Part shown: one piece after another, positions 33,691 to 47,200 of the stretch | Layout: the number at the start of each line of letters is the position of its first letter | Position numbering within the stretch: position 1 is the stretch's first letter | DNA from: Mytilisepta virgata | Lineage: Eukaryota; Mollusca; Bivalvia; Mytilida; Mytilidae | NCBI GenBank assembly: GCA_028015205.1 | Contig: JAPWFG010000018.1 | Location: 930,001 to 994,000, forward strand | DNA length: 64,000 nt | Direction: 5' to 3' | Made by a program: the position numbers and the translations under genes | Notes under the pieces: model-generated | What the model saw: only the letters and a program-made list of their open reading frames with translations | The model's database searches: none | Told to the model about the DNA's origin: nothing

Positions 33691-33884
33691 TAAAGCAATA
33701 TGATGGAGCCGTATGTACGACGATAACCAATCAAATTGTCTCTTATTTCTATCTTTGAAATCTCGCGATATCTGTATGTATTCCTAACCTCCAATATAGG
33801 AGATTAAGATACATTTGTAACGTTATATATTTCATTTCGCGGGAAATTCCATTCGACATAATTTTTGTAGTTCTTTCGTATACC

Positions 33885-36800
33885 ATGGACAGGTACTCAC
33901 AACTTGTGCGAAGGAGTTTAGGTCGAATCAGAGCCCAGATTGAGGAAGAAGACAGAGAGGATGACGATTTCACAACCGGGTAAAGTTATAATAAGTTAAG
34001 GACCTTCATATAATAAAGTTGTGAATACTATTGATTTAAATTATGGACAATAGTCATCTGCAAACAATAGGTGATTTAAACTGTGTAACTAAGTGGACCA
34101 TATCAAATGAAACTCATGTGTGTGTTTATTTTGCTATCTTCTGCAGACTGGAAAAAAATGCACATCAAAATCCATGTAAGTTTTTAATTTTCTGAAACAT
34201 AAACTACATATAACTTTTATATATCTAGGTCCAGACATGCTTTAAAACTTACCTAGATGCATCAGTTTGTCTGTACTATTAGTAGATTTTGTGGTGTAAA
34301 CACGGCCATATTTTCAAGCTTTCGAGATGCGACGGCCATACTTCCACGTCGTCCATAGGACGTATCGGCCATACTTTAATTATTTATTCCAGTGCATTCC
34401 AGAGGAACCCTTGCTTTTGGGGCCAACGTGTGCAGATTCATCCATGTAAAAGATCCAAACTGATATCAATAAGAGAAGGTCACTTGGAGCCTATACAGAT
34501 GGCAATTTTTTTCACCCCTTCCCATTTTTCAGTGGCAGTCAAAATGTTCTGAGCCTTTTCCCTGTCTCATTTTTAGCTCACCTGGCCTAAAAGGCATAGG
34601 GATAAATTGCTGTTTTTAGCTAATAACTCAAAAACCGTTACAGATATCGAAAATCTGACAGGGTAAAATTGATCAGCATGACAATATCTACTTACCCTAA
34701 AATTTTGAGGGAAATTCCGAAACCCATTTAGGAGTTATTGCCCTTTTTCGTCAAATTTTCAAAATTTTAACATTTTTCGTCATTTATCTCCAAAACTATT
34801 TGAGATAGAAGTGAAATGTAAATTTGAAAAATGTTTGCCATGTTGAGATCTACCTACCCTGAAATTTTAAAGGAAATCCCAAAACCAATTTAGGAGTTGT
34901 TGCCCTTTTTTTGTCAAATTTTCAAAATTTTAACATTTTTGCATTTTCGAAGGGAATCCCAAATTCTGTTTAGGAGTTATAGGTTTGTGTAATTTGAGGT
35001 CGGGTTCTGTTACATTTATTTAAGGTTCACCCTTATTCCTGGTCAATTTTATCAACTTCCTGTTGTAGATGCAGTTACACAAGGACAAATATCCTCTCAG
35101 TTTTTTATTTTGTTAATACTACAAACGTATAGTTGATTAATTTTCCAATGAAAACCAGACTCCAGATGGGCGATACAGGCTCTGGTGAGCCTCTTGTTTT
35201 TCTTCTTTTCTGTTTCAAATTGATTCGTTGTTTAAACTTTGTTCTTATTCTTATTGTGCATGTAACAAATGGAACTGGACGTTAAATAAACAATATGCAA
35301 TCTGTCCTGGGAATTCTGTTCACCAACAAGGTGGAAGTTAACTGTAAATTGCACTTAAAATGATGAAAAAAATCCAATAACTGAATATTCTGTGAAATAT
35401 AGAAGTATTGCCCTGGATCTTCTTCCATAGATACATGTAGCAATGGAACAGAAAAAAGCTATACTGAGGTATGATAATATACATTGTTCAATGTGTCTGG
35501 TTTCTACCATTCCCCTGCCCCCTCCAAAAAAATAAAAAAATATATGGGACTGTTTTTTTTTCTGTGGGACTGACAAAAAAGAATAATGCCCCGCTTACGA
35601 TAGTAGAAGGGCATTATGTTTTTTCGGTCTGTGTGTCCATCTGTTTGTCTGTCCTGCTTCAGGTTAAAGTTTTTGGTCAAGGTAGTTTTTGATGAAGTTG
35701 AAGTCTGATCAACTTAGTACACATGTGCCCTAAGATATTACCTTTCTAAATTTAATGCCAAATTTGAGTTTTTAGATCAGTTTCATGTTTCACTGAACAT
35801 AGAAAATGATAGTGCGAGTGCTTCAGTGTATTATGGACACATTTCTCATTGTTTTTCTTATGAAATTCTGTTCTGAAGTAACTTTTTTTTTCTAGATTTA
35901 TTAATTTTCGGACAAGGCATGATAGCAGGCCAGGCCTCACTGCTGCTGCATCTTCCTACAGAAGAAGAAAAACTCCATTATATTCTTTCAAAGTTTGTTG
36001 CCTAAAAGAGCCAACTGACAAAGTCAACCCAATGTTAATAAGACGCTTAAATGACTGTAACTTGGGTAAGTATACCAGATTCTTCAGTTTTATTAAAAGG
36101 ACTTTCATCCCTGTCAGAATTAATAGATTTGAATCTTGCTGTAAACTCTTCCAATAAGAATTTCTTATCTGATCAATTCAAAATTATCACCAAATAATAT
36201 TGTTATTTGAGAATAAGTATAACCTTGGCTGTCATTTGTTAAATAGTCTATATGTGTACATGCAGTAAAGATACTACATTATGCATTTTTAAAAATGGCA
36301 AACTCCTAGGCCTTAATAAAGATATTGTTTGTTTGCCCAAACGCTACCTACCAATAAAAATCCTGACTACTCAAATTATTTTTGGGGGTTAAAATCGCAT
36401 TCTTTTTTTTTTATTGCTAAACAAGATCAAATTGAACCGATTTTGTGTTCTAGTGTTTATCGGTAAATTACATGTGGATTTAAATACAAGTACTTTTCAT
36501 ATGTCTTAAAAGGACAACTTTGCAACCGAGTTAAGTTTCTCTAACTGACATGTTATATAGCATTGATACTTTTCCTGTGTCATAGAACAGGCTTCCCTTC
36601 AATTTCTTAATTTCATCTTGAATGACTGATATTTTTTAGTTTGGTCCATTAGAATTACAAATGTACTAGAGAGGCATCATATGGCTTATAGACAGTTATT
36701 GGTTTGATTTGAATTACAGGCCTTTGAAATTTGGAATAATATATTGTAAATCATGTATGCTGGGAATGGGACATTGAAATGGTTTTCTTTTATTGTTAGA

Positions 36801-38207
36801 TATTTTTAAACTATTTTTATAGGAAGCAGAAAAGTAGTTATCGGAAGAAATGAAGGCATCGTAAAGTTCAGAAGAACAATAAGAGACTTATATCCAGCTT
36901 TAGGTGACACTGACTTCACATTTAAAACAGCAAGCAGTGCATCAGGCAACAGACTTGTTACATTGGAAGAAAACCTGAGCCTGAGATCACTTAAACAAGA
37001 AGTGAAGTTCAAGAGTTTGTATGTGGTACCAGAACATGTGTTAGATGTTGAGGAGGAAGTAAGTGTTTCTTAAACGTGTTTGTAAAAAAACCTTTATTAA
37101 TGGAAAAAATTGCCAAATCTGTTGTTTCCGTTCTCTAACTTTAATTTGCCTCAACCAAATGTTATTAAACTCATACACAATGCTAATTGCTACAAAAAAC
37201 AGATCAAGTTCGAATTGGGGTGGCATCACTTTTACTGTTCTTAGTTATGACCCTTTATAACATTATATGCAAGCGGGGGCATCATCTGTGTCCCATGAAC
37301 ACATTCTCCATTTAGTTAAAAATAAATGGAGAATGTACATGTATTGTAGACCTACATTTTCTATTTCAAAGATGAACCACGCAAAATAGTGAGAATTGGA
37401 ACTTTTTAATTGTTAATTACCTGTGTTTTTACAATACTTTTTTTTTAAAGAACAATGCAACCTTGAATCATTCTGATCATGCTGATGAAGAGCTGGAAAA
37501 TCCAAGACTTACAGAAAATATGGAAGTAAGTCATTAACTTTTATACATGTATGACCACAATAACATTGGGGTCGTACATTGGCATGACATTGAAGTCTTA
37601 AACACTTTCATTTTTGTGTGATAGCTTGGAGTAATTATTGATAGATCTTTACAGGGTTCTCGCTAAGGCGCGTACATGCGTCCTGGACGCGCTAAAATTG
37701 TACTGGACGCGTCATCCTTCAAACTCATGCGTCCCTGGGACGCATGTAGATCTAATCAGCTGCGTCTGAAGACCGTTATTTTCATTAAAAATCTCGAGCC
37801 GCCATTTTTTTGTTTTCGTGGAGATCAAAGGGGGGAAGGGAAAGAAATGACAAAAAGTAAGCTAAAAAATGGCGGCAATCGGAATTCTCGTGATTTTTCA
37901 TTGGCCACAGTGTTTATTACAACTGGTAACAATATGTAGACCTCATTTAAAAATAAATTTAGCGGATTTTGACTTATCTATGCACAAATGGAAATTTTGT
38001 CAAATTGATTATTAAGGTGTTCAAACAATGTCAATTGGAGGATTTTAAGAGTATGTTTCAGAAAAAATAATAGTAAAGATTATAGATAAATAAATATGAC
38101 AAAATAAAATGGCAATAATAAATAAGTTGTGTCAAAAGTTGCAAAGGTTTTTGCTCATATCTGTAACAGAAATTTGTTTCCAAGTTCGGAGCACCACTGC
38201 ATAAGTC

Positions 38208-38247
<40 letters not shown>

Positions 38248-41200
38248 AAATTTCAAATTATATTCATCAGTATGTTAAGGCAGCACATGATTTTAATTAA
38301 ACTTTAACAATAGTACAATAGGCCTACCATGGTCAAAATCATGCAGGAGTGTACGTTAAAAAAGTGGCGATGAGTCCTGGGACTCATCAAAATCAGCTGG
38401 GACTCACCATTCTGAAAAATGATGAGTCCCAGGACTCATCATAAAAAATTCTTAGTGAGAACCCTGTCTTTATGAGTTTTATGTCAAGCTGACTTATTAC
38501 AAGAGGGTGACAGGTTTTAATTTTGAAGGTACATGTATATAGCAACAACTGAAATTTTAAGGGCCCAACCAGTTTTTATACTTTTAAAAATGAAATTTAA
38601 ATGTATTTTGATGAAGGTAATCATATCTATTATTTTGTATAAAATTTGTTTGCAATTATTTATAAATATCAGTATGAAACTATGTTGTTTTTTTTCTCTA
38701 TCAGTCAAATCATTCTTTTCCTTTTGTTATTATTTATTGTAATAATATCTATCATGTTCTCCTTTTTGGCCAATTAATTTGGATTAAATAATATTCTATT
38801 CTTGTATATTCTATAAGGATGGTAGGTCAGAAATATATATATGTGTCAAATTTAAGAGATGTTTAAGACAAGCTTTTTGAATAGCTTATACGTCTTGTTG
38901 TTAAGTAGAGTTATCTACCTTTTGAATATTCATCATGATTCTGAAACGAAAACTTTGGTAATTCGCCAATATTCCGGTTATCAAAAGGAACTTACTGTTT
39001 TCCAGAAATTCTCTCCTTTATTTTCCTGATTGACAGTATAGTTTTAATTTTTTGTTTATATCATGGAGAAATAGGATTGTGTTTCAATGAACTACATTTA
39101 CAGTCGACAGCTGTGCAAGCAGGGTATTAGAATTTATTTGCCTAGTCAAAAATCTTTTTTTGATTGGATGATTGGACGACTGTTAAGTTTAGTCCCTGAA
39201 TTAATTGAACTTTGTATCTATTCATGACTATTGAGGTATAAGAACAAGACTGTCAATTTTTTTGGTAGGCAAAAAGATTGTTATGAGTACATGTCAATCT
39301 GGGTATAGATACTATGTATGCAATGTTTGTGTCGGCATGTTTTCCTTAAAAAGGAACACGATGCATGTAGAAATTATTTTTTGCCTATATGTGTATACCT
39401 TCTCTTGAACATGTTGAAAGAAAGTTTCATACAAAATTTAACACTTCTGTTGACTATATTTTAGGTAAGGCAAAGAGGATCTAATAGTAGAACAGAGAGT
39501 TCAGCTATAGAAGTAAATGTATGTATTTTCAAGCCATTAATCAATTCTTATTTACCTATTAAGTACATACCTTTCAACTGAAGCCCTGTAATTCCTAGTA
39601 TTAGTAGAGCTAGATCGTCAGTGTTATTTATCAAGTCTATTGAATCAAGCGCATAGATAAATTTTATTTCTTGATTGAATAACCTATCATAACCATTTCG
39701 GGTAAATAATGCCTAAATTTGTAAGATTTGTGTGCCATTATTTAGACAAAATGGAAATCTTCCCCACTGGGAAACAGCCTATATTTGGAGTTACCGAGTC
39801 ATTTGAGCAAACATTGGGGTATCAGTCTGTAATATTGAATTTTCCGATTATCAATTATAATAAGGCCTTTTATTTTTAATTCATTGGTTTACGGATTTTT
39901 TTTTTTAAAAAATAGGGTCAGTCGGTCAGGAAAAAAAAAGAAAAAAAAAAGGGCAAATCGTGTACTTTTGAACAATCTTGGTTGTATTGCCAAATATACA
40001 AAGGTTGCAAATGATTTGAAACCCAAATATCACAACACGTATCTTGAAAGGTGATGTTCAGTAGACCATTCCCTTTTTAAGGGATTCGACTCGTCAACTA
40101 CGACAAGATAAAATGAGTGGATTCGATGTCTTACGGAATCCAGATATTCATACAAAACGAACTTAAAAGCCGCATGGATTGTAATAGGAAATTCGTTTCA
40201 TAAAACTTGTTTCGGAAATTGGCATCAACTAACGGCTATAAATAGATTTTTTTTTGGATCATGTTTGCAAGTATTTTATTAACGGATAATCTATTTTTAG
40301 ACGAATTGGAACATCATCTTTTATGAAATTTTGATGCAAAAGGATTTTAATTTATTTTTATTTTTGGGATGGCTGATTTCAGAGGGTCGGCAGTAATAAA
40401 AAACCAAAATTTTCGATTTTATTTTTTTTCTTCAAATGGGCAAAATCGGGTCGGCGGATCCGTAAACCAACTAAATAAAAATAAATGGCCTAAGGGGTAT
40501 TCCAGAAAAAAATGTATGGGGCTGGAAGTCACTTTATATGAATAATACATGGAGTTGGGTATCAGAATACCTTGTCACACTAGAACACTTAAGATTCTCA
40601 ATTACTATTGTCTGGTTGGTTGATGTAAATGATGGTAAAATTTAGGTAAATGGAAAAAGGGTTATAAGAAAGAAAGTCACAAAACTCGAGGGAAAAAAAA
40701 GTCACAGTCAAAAAGTCTCAATATATGACAGAGTAAAGTTATTTAAATTGAGTATGTCTGGAAAAAATCTCAAATGATGAAAAAAGGGGCCTTCCAACCC
40801 TCCCCTTCACATATTTTATGGAATAGCCCTGATAGAATTTGAAATGTTATTTCCTTACATGTTGAATTTTCATCTGCATGATTTGAATTGGTTCTGTTAC
40901 TTTTGAAAGTCAGGGGCATTACTTAAATAAGTAACTTTAAAAATTACCTATATAAGTAGCCCTTGTTTCTATTGAAACTTTAACTCTTTTGCGTAACTTT
41001 TCTTGAAAATAATACCTGTTTAGGTAATTAAGAAAAAATACTTGTTTAGGTAATGCCCCTGACTACTTGAGTAGTTTCAGCATGAAGTTTTAATGTTGAA
41101 TTTCAGATGCATGATTTGAATTGGTTCCATTACTTTTGAGCAGTTTCAGCATGCAGTTTTAAGCTATATTAAGCTGGTGAGTTTTTAAAAAAAAGAAATA

Positions 41201-44200
41201 TATATTATACCCTATGAACAAATGTCGGGGGATATATAGGAATAATTTTGTATGCATGTACATCTGTCTTGTTAAAAATTGTATCCAGTGCACAACTTTT
41301 GAATATCTCCATGGATTGACTGAGGGAAGCAGACCAAACTAATGAGGCCTTCACAGAATCTGTATAACATAATGCCATTATTGTGAACCTATTTAAATTT
41401 TGAAGTAATTTTGGAGGCTCCATTGCAAAACATGGTGCAGGACTTGACCATTTAAATAGTGGTTGATAAAGTTAATCCAAGGCCGTTTAAAAGTATGAAA
41501 ATTAAGCATTTTATCATATTCAGATTCATGACAACTTTGAAGGCTCTAAAAAGGTTCATATTTTATTTTGAATGTAAACCAGAAGTGAAAAAAAAATACT
41601 AAAATTTATCAAAAACACATTAATTTTTATCAGATCTTTTTTTAATGATGCATACATGATACTCAATACCTGTGGTTTGACAGGTTATAAACTTATTACT
41701 GCAGGAAGTTATTCAGATGGCTTTAGTGATCAGTGATTTGACAAAATTATTTAATTAAGACTGTTGATTCTATAAATTACTATAAACTACATGTAGGGAA
41801 CTGGAAATTTGCCAACTGATTTTTTGTCGCCAGGTAAAAAAAAATAAAACAAATTGTGACATTGGCAAGCCGAAAGCAATCCGTGTGAGAGAAACTTGAC
41901 ATAATTTATGTTTTGTAAAAGTTTATGTACTAGTAAAACTCGGGCGTAAAAAAATATAGTTTCTATGATTTTGATTTTCTTTGGTTTTAGATTAATGTGA
42001 AAGAAAGGTGGGGACTTTTTGTGTTATGTGTTGTCAAAATGGGACCATTAGTTTATGTATTTTTTCTTATTTTTTAGTCCTCAATTGAAAGAAATCCTGT
42101 CCATATTCAATCTGCTGCTGAACCTCTCCCTACAATAAGCTATAGACGTCCAAGAAGGAGGACAGCAACTGCAGCAAATGACTTCATCAGAGCAGTTGTA
42201 AGTAGATCGATACAAGATAGGTTATTTCAGAATTGAGGTTCAGCTTTAGCGTGAAAAAATAATCTCCTCCATCGATCTTGATAAATATGTGTGCTACAGA
42301 TGTAAATGATGGTAAAATTTAGGTAAATGGGAAAAGGGTTATAAGAAAGAAAGTCACAAAACTCGAGGGAAAAAAAAGTCACAGTAAAAAAGTCTCAATA
42401 TATGACAGAGTAAAGTTATTTAAATTGAGTATGTCCGGAAAAAATCTCAAATGATGAAATAAACAATTAAAATAGTATGTTGAATGCTTAGAAAAATAAT
42501 GATAATATTCTCACATAACATGTTTAACCCCGCCGCATTTTTTGAGCCTGTCCCAAGTCAGGAGCTTCTGGCCTTTGTTAGTCTTGTATGTTTGTTTTAA
42601 TTTTAGTTCATTTATATGTTTCGGAGTTTAGTGTGACGTCCATTTTCACTGAACTAGTACACATTTTTGTTTAGGGGCCAGCTGAAGCCCGCCTCCGGTT
42701 GCATGATTTTCTCGCTGTGTTGAAGACCCATTGGTGGCCTTGGGCTGTTTTCTGCTCTTTGGTAGGGTTGTTGTCTCTTTGACACATTCCCCAGTTCCAT
42801 TCCCAATTTTATTTTATTGTATGAGTACAATTATTTAAATGGTAGATTTTTTAATGCATATTGGAAAAAATAAAATTTTAGCATATTTTTATTAAAAATT
42901 TCAATATTTCCATGTCCCATGTGTACATTGATCATGAGAACGTTATTCTTTTTTTATAAATGAATAAATAATCAGTCAGACAAAATTAAATATGTACTTG
43001 AAAAAAACTGACACTTTAGTCTTGAACAAACAGGAAAAGTTTATTTTTGCTTTAATGATGGCTCATATATGGCTCGGTTGAATATTGCTATCACGTCGTC
43101 GTCCTAAGACATTTCGTTTCTGGACAATAACTTAAGTATAAGTCTATGGATCTCTATGAAATTGTACCACAAAGTTCCATACCAAAAAAGGAAGGTTGGG
43201 ATTGATTTTGGGGGTTATGGCCCTAACCGTGTATGAATTTGGGGCCATAAAGGGGCCAAAAACAATACTTTTCTAATACTTTGTATAAATTGCTTATTTC
43301 TTGACCAATTTCAATAGGGTTTAATTCTTGAATTCTTTGGGTTCTTTAATATGCTGAATCTAACCGTGTATTAAGTTTTTGGATTTTGGGTCCCGTTTTT
43401 AAATTGGTCCACATTGAGGTCCAAAGGGTCCAAAATTAAACTTTGTTTGATTTCATCAAAAATTGAATTATTGGGGTTCTTTGATATGCCAAATCTGACC
43501 GTGTATTTAGATTTTTAATTTTGGGTCCCGTTTTCAAATTGGTCTACATTAATGTTCAAAGGGTCCAAAATTAAACTTAGTTTGATTTTAACAAAAATTG
43601 AATTTTTGGGGTTCTTTGATATGCTGAGTCTAACCATGTATTTATATTTTTTTTTTTGGGCCCCGTTATAAAATTGGTCCACATTGAGGTCCAAAGGGTC
43701 CAAAATTAAACTTTATTTGATTTCATCAAAAATTGAATTCTTGGGGTTCTTTGATATGCCGAATCTAACCATGTATTTAGATTTTGAATATTGGACCATA
43801 ATAGGTAAATGTCCAGTTTCAAATTTTTAAGTTCTTAGACCACATTCATTCTGTGTCAGAAACCTATGCTGTGTCAAATATTTAATCACAACCCAAATTC
43901 AGAGCTGTATCAAGCTTGAATGTTGTGTCCATACTTGCCCCAACTGTTCAGGGTTTGACCTCTGCGGTCGTATTAAGCTGTGCCCTGAGGAGCATTTTAT
44001 TAATATATTAAAATGTTTATTCAAATATAATATAAATATATTTTTTCTCGAAATACTAGAAAATTATCAGTTATTTTATGGAAATAGATGGCTAAATTTG
44101 TGCTATTGAAATCTCACTACACTTACTAGTGGTGAGGAATTATGTGATATCCTGAACTAAGTCAAGTTGAGTGCCTGTCTGTCCCTCTACAGTTTCCAGA

Positions 44201-47200
44201 TCAAAACTTGAGAATGAATAGAAGGATTTTTTTTCTAATTTTGTACATTGATAAGAGGGTTTTCCAGTATGTAGCATTAGGTTTTCACTTGGACAGAACC
44301 TTAATGAAAATTTTTGTAGGGTTTTAATTGACCGATCATTACAGTTATCGACAAGTTTTGTTATTGTAGAATTCTACAGAAAGTAGTAGGAGAAACATTC
44401 CTGCAAGACGTAATTTGGCTGGAGTAACAACACAGGTATTTTTTACAACCCTGTTCTTTAAAACATATTAGGTTTATTGCATGTGTAGTGTTTTCTTGTA
44501 CCTTGAAAGGGAGATAATTGTACTTAATTTTGAATAATTCATTGGCACATTTCATTTCCATGGAGATAATTTGTCATGGTCCATTAACTTTGAAATTTTT
44601 CCATAGCTAGTTTAAGGTAAACCTCATATGAAAAGTCAATGATATTTGGCGTGTTATTATATAAGCTTTGGCACATCTCATTTCCATGGGGACTTTTTTT
44701 TCAGCAACCCCTCAGTCATGGTTTATTGACTGAATTTATTTAACAGTTATAAACATGTTTTTTTTTCATTGTAGAATTCAACAGAAAGTAGGAGAAACAG
44801 TCCTGCTAGACAAAGTAATTTGGCTGGAGTAACAACACAGGTATTTTTCACACTGTCAGGCTTTGAAACGTAGTAGGTTAATAGCATGTGAAGTGTTAGT
44901 TGTGTAAGTTCTTCAATCTGTTAGTCCCTCCCAACTTAAGTTTGTATCTCAAACTCCCCCTTAGCCATTGAAAAAAAAATTATGAAGCTGTTAGAGAAAT
45001 TTTTAATACATTGTGATAATGTGCTCCTTCTAATTATACCCTTCTCAATGAAATTTCGGGGGGGGGGGGAGGGGGGGGGGGTATATATAGGAAATATATA
45101 GGAATCACCATATCTGTTTTATTTATACAGTTCATCAATATGACCTCATATGTGCAACTCCTCCTTAACTGCTGCTCAGATTTTAATGAAAAACTACCCT
45201 AAGGAAGAACACCATATGAAGTTGTGCATGAAGAGAAATTATTGCTCTCTAATACCTTTAAAGGGGGGTAATTTTACTTGCACTTTTTTATTACAATTTG
45301 TTAACCACTTGTCAATAAATGAAGTGTAAAAAACCTCAGATCAATAGTCCACAGCAAAACTCCAAGAACAAACATTGTCGATCTTACATCCGCAAAAAGT
45401 TATTGAAAATTTTTTGTAGGGTTTCAATTGACTGATTATTTAACAGTTATAGACATGCTGTTTGTTATTGCAGAATTCTACAGAAAATAGGAGAAACAGT
45501 CCTGCTAGGCAAAGTAATTTAGTTAGAGTAACAACACAGGTATTTTGACACCCCTGTTCTTTGAAATGCAGTAGGATTGTAGCATGTGTAGTGTTTATTG
45601 TGTTAGTAATTCCCAACTTAAATTTGTAACTGAAACTCCTTTATCATTGAATTAAATTTTATGAAGCTAAGAGAAATTGATATTTTGTCTGGTTCAGCCA
45701 TACTTAGATGCAAGTATATCTCTTGTCTAATAAAAGAGTAAATTTTTCAATGGCATCTGTGTCAAATCAGGACATTCTTCTTTTTATATAGTAGACTTCC
45801 AAAAGATTTCAACAAAACATTGCAATATTTGGATATTGTTATCCTGACCTCTATTTTATATTCAGATATTTTTATTTTTGAGGACTAAATATTGAAGATT
45901 TGACTATGGCATTTCTCCAGTAAATAGGTTCTTGTGTCTTATCAGCAAAACTATGAAAACTTGGAATATTTTTTCTACATGCATTGTCATTATGCAGCTC
46001 CTGTTAGGTATTCAAATATTTAAATGAATATTTTTTTACCGTTAATAGAGTCTACTGTCCATATTTTGATTTAGGAGGCAGTGAGAAGAGGACACAGGTA
46101 TCAAGAACTTGGTACACCAACAGTCCAAATTAGAAGAGAGGTTGCTGAAACAGCCAGAAGATCTATTTTGGACTTATCAACAGAGTTAGCAATTCATTGT
46201 ATTTGTACATTGTATTTTGTTGTAGATTTCATTTTTATGCCCTGATTGTTACACAACAAGGGCTTCAAGATTCACTAATTTACATATTTTAAAGGACTTT
46301 ATAGCTTTTGTATGGTCGTCTTTTAAATATTTCAAATATACAACCAACCAAATAAAATTAAACCAAATGCTTTCCCTAGAGGGGGCATAGTATTTCTGGA
46401 ACAGCCCTTATGGAACTTTTAAGTGTTAAAAAACCAAGAATTTTCCATGTGTCGTACACTAACTAAAAAGTTCTTTGATAAAACTTTAATGAATTGTTTT
46501 ATTTAAATAAATGCGAGCTTCCTTTATTTTTTCTTTAATTTTATTATCTGAAACTCCTAAGCCTCTGAATGAAATTCACTTGATAGGTCTTCATGCAAAT
46601 TTACTTGTCAGTAAAAAATGTAAAAGTGGCAACACCCATTTCAGGGCTTAAACCTCATTATCTTTTTTTCATTTCAGGAATGTTGTTAATTTGGATGAAA
46701 CCAGACAAGATGATGTATCTGCTGTTGCTGATTTCATTCCAGCTGTTCCAGCTTCTGTAGTAACAAGGTAATAGTAAAGCCTTTTAAATTTCATACAAAC
46801 TGTCTGCTCAGAACATGACTAACTGAATAAAATGAAACTTTGCAAAAACCACTATAATTGAGTGTTTTAACTGGATTTCACCTATTCTGCAAGCACTAAG
46901 TTTTTCATCCTTCAAGAAGTCTGAACATTGATGGAATTTTACTTTTTTCACTTTTCAGTGCTATGCCATCAATAACGGAAATATGTGATGCCATTAAAGA
47001 ACATAAAAAGAACTTTATTAGTGGTGATGAGGAAAATCCTCTTCTGATGGAGGTAAAAAGGGAAGATGTTCTCAAAGATGCTTTGGGAATAATAAGATTC
47101 TCCCAACAGGATTTGCACAATCCCTTGAGAATTTCTTTTGTTGGAGAACTGGGAGTAGATTTAGGTGGCCTTCGCCGGGAATTCTGGAGTCTGTTCCTGT

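Noticed and set aside
33409..33730. Open frames on both strands across the 21-bp minisatellite
   Set aside because: A period of 21 (a multiple of 3) keeps any frame open. The peptides are simple 7-residue repeats with no start context or partner exons.
34147..34175. A 29-nt candidate exon of the HECT gene (after CTGCAG, before GTAAGT)
   Set aside because: Including it breaks the frame of the next exon (35896-36065). Joining 33979 directly to 35896 keeps the long open frame. A minor isoform cannot be excluded.
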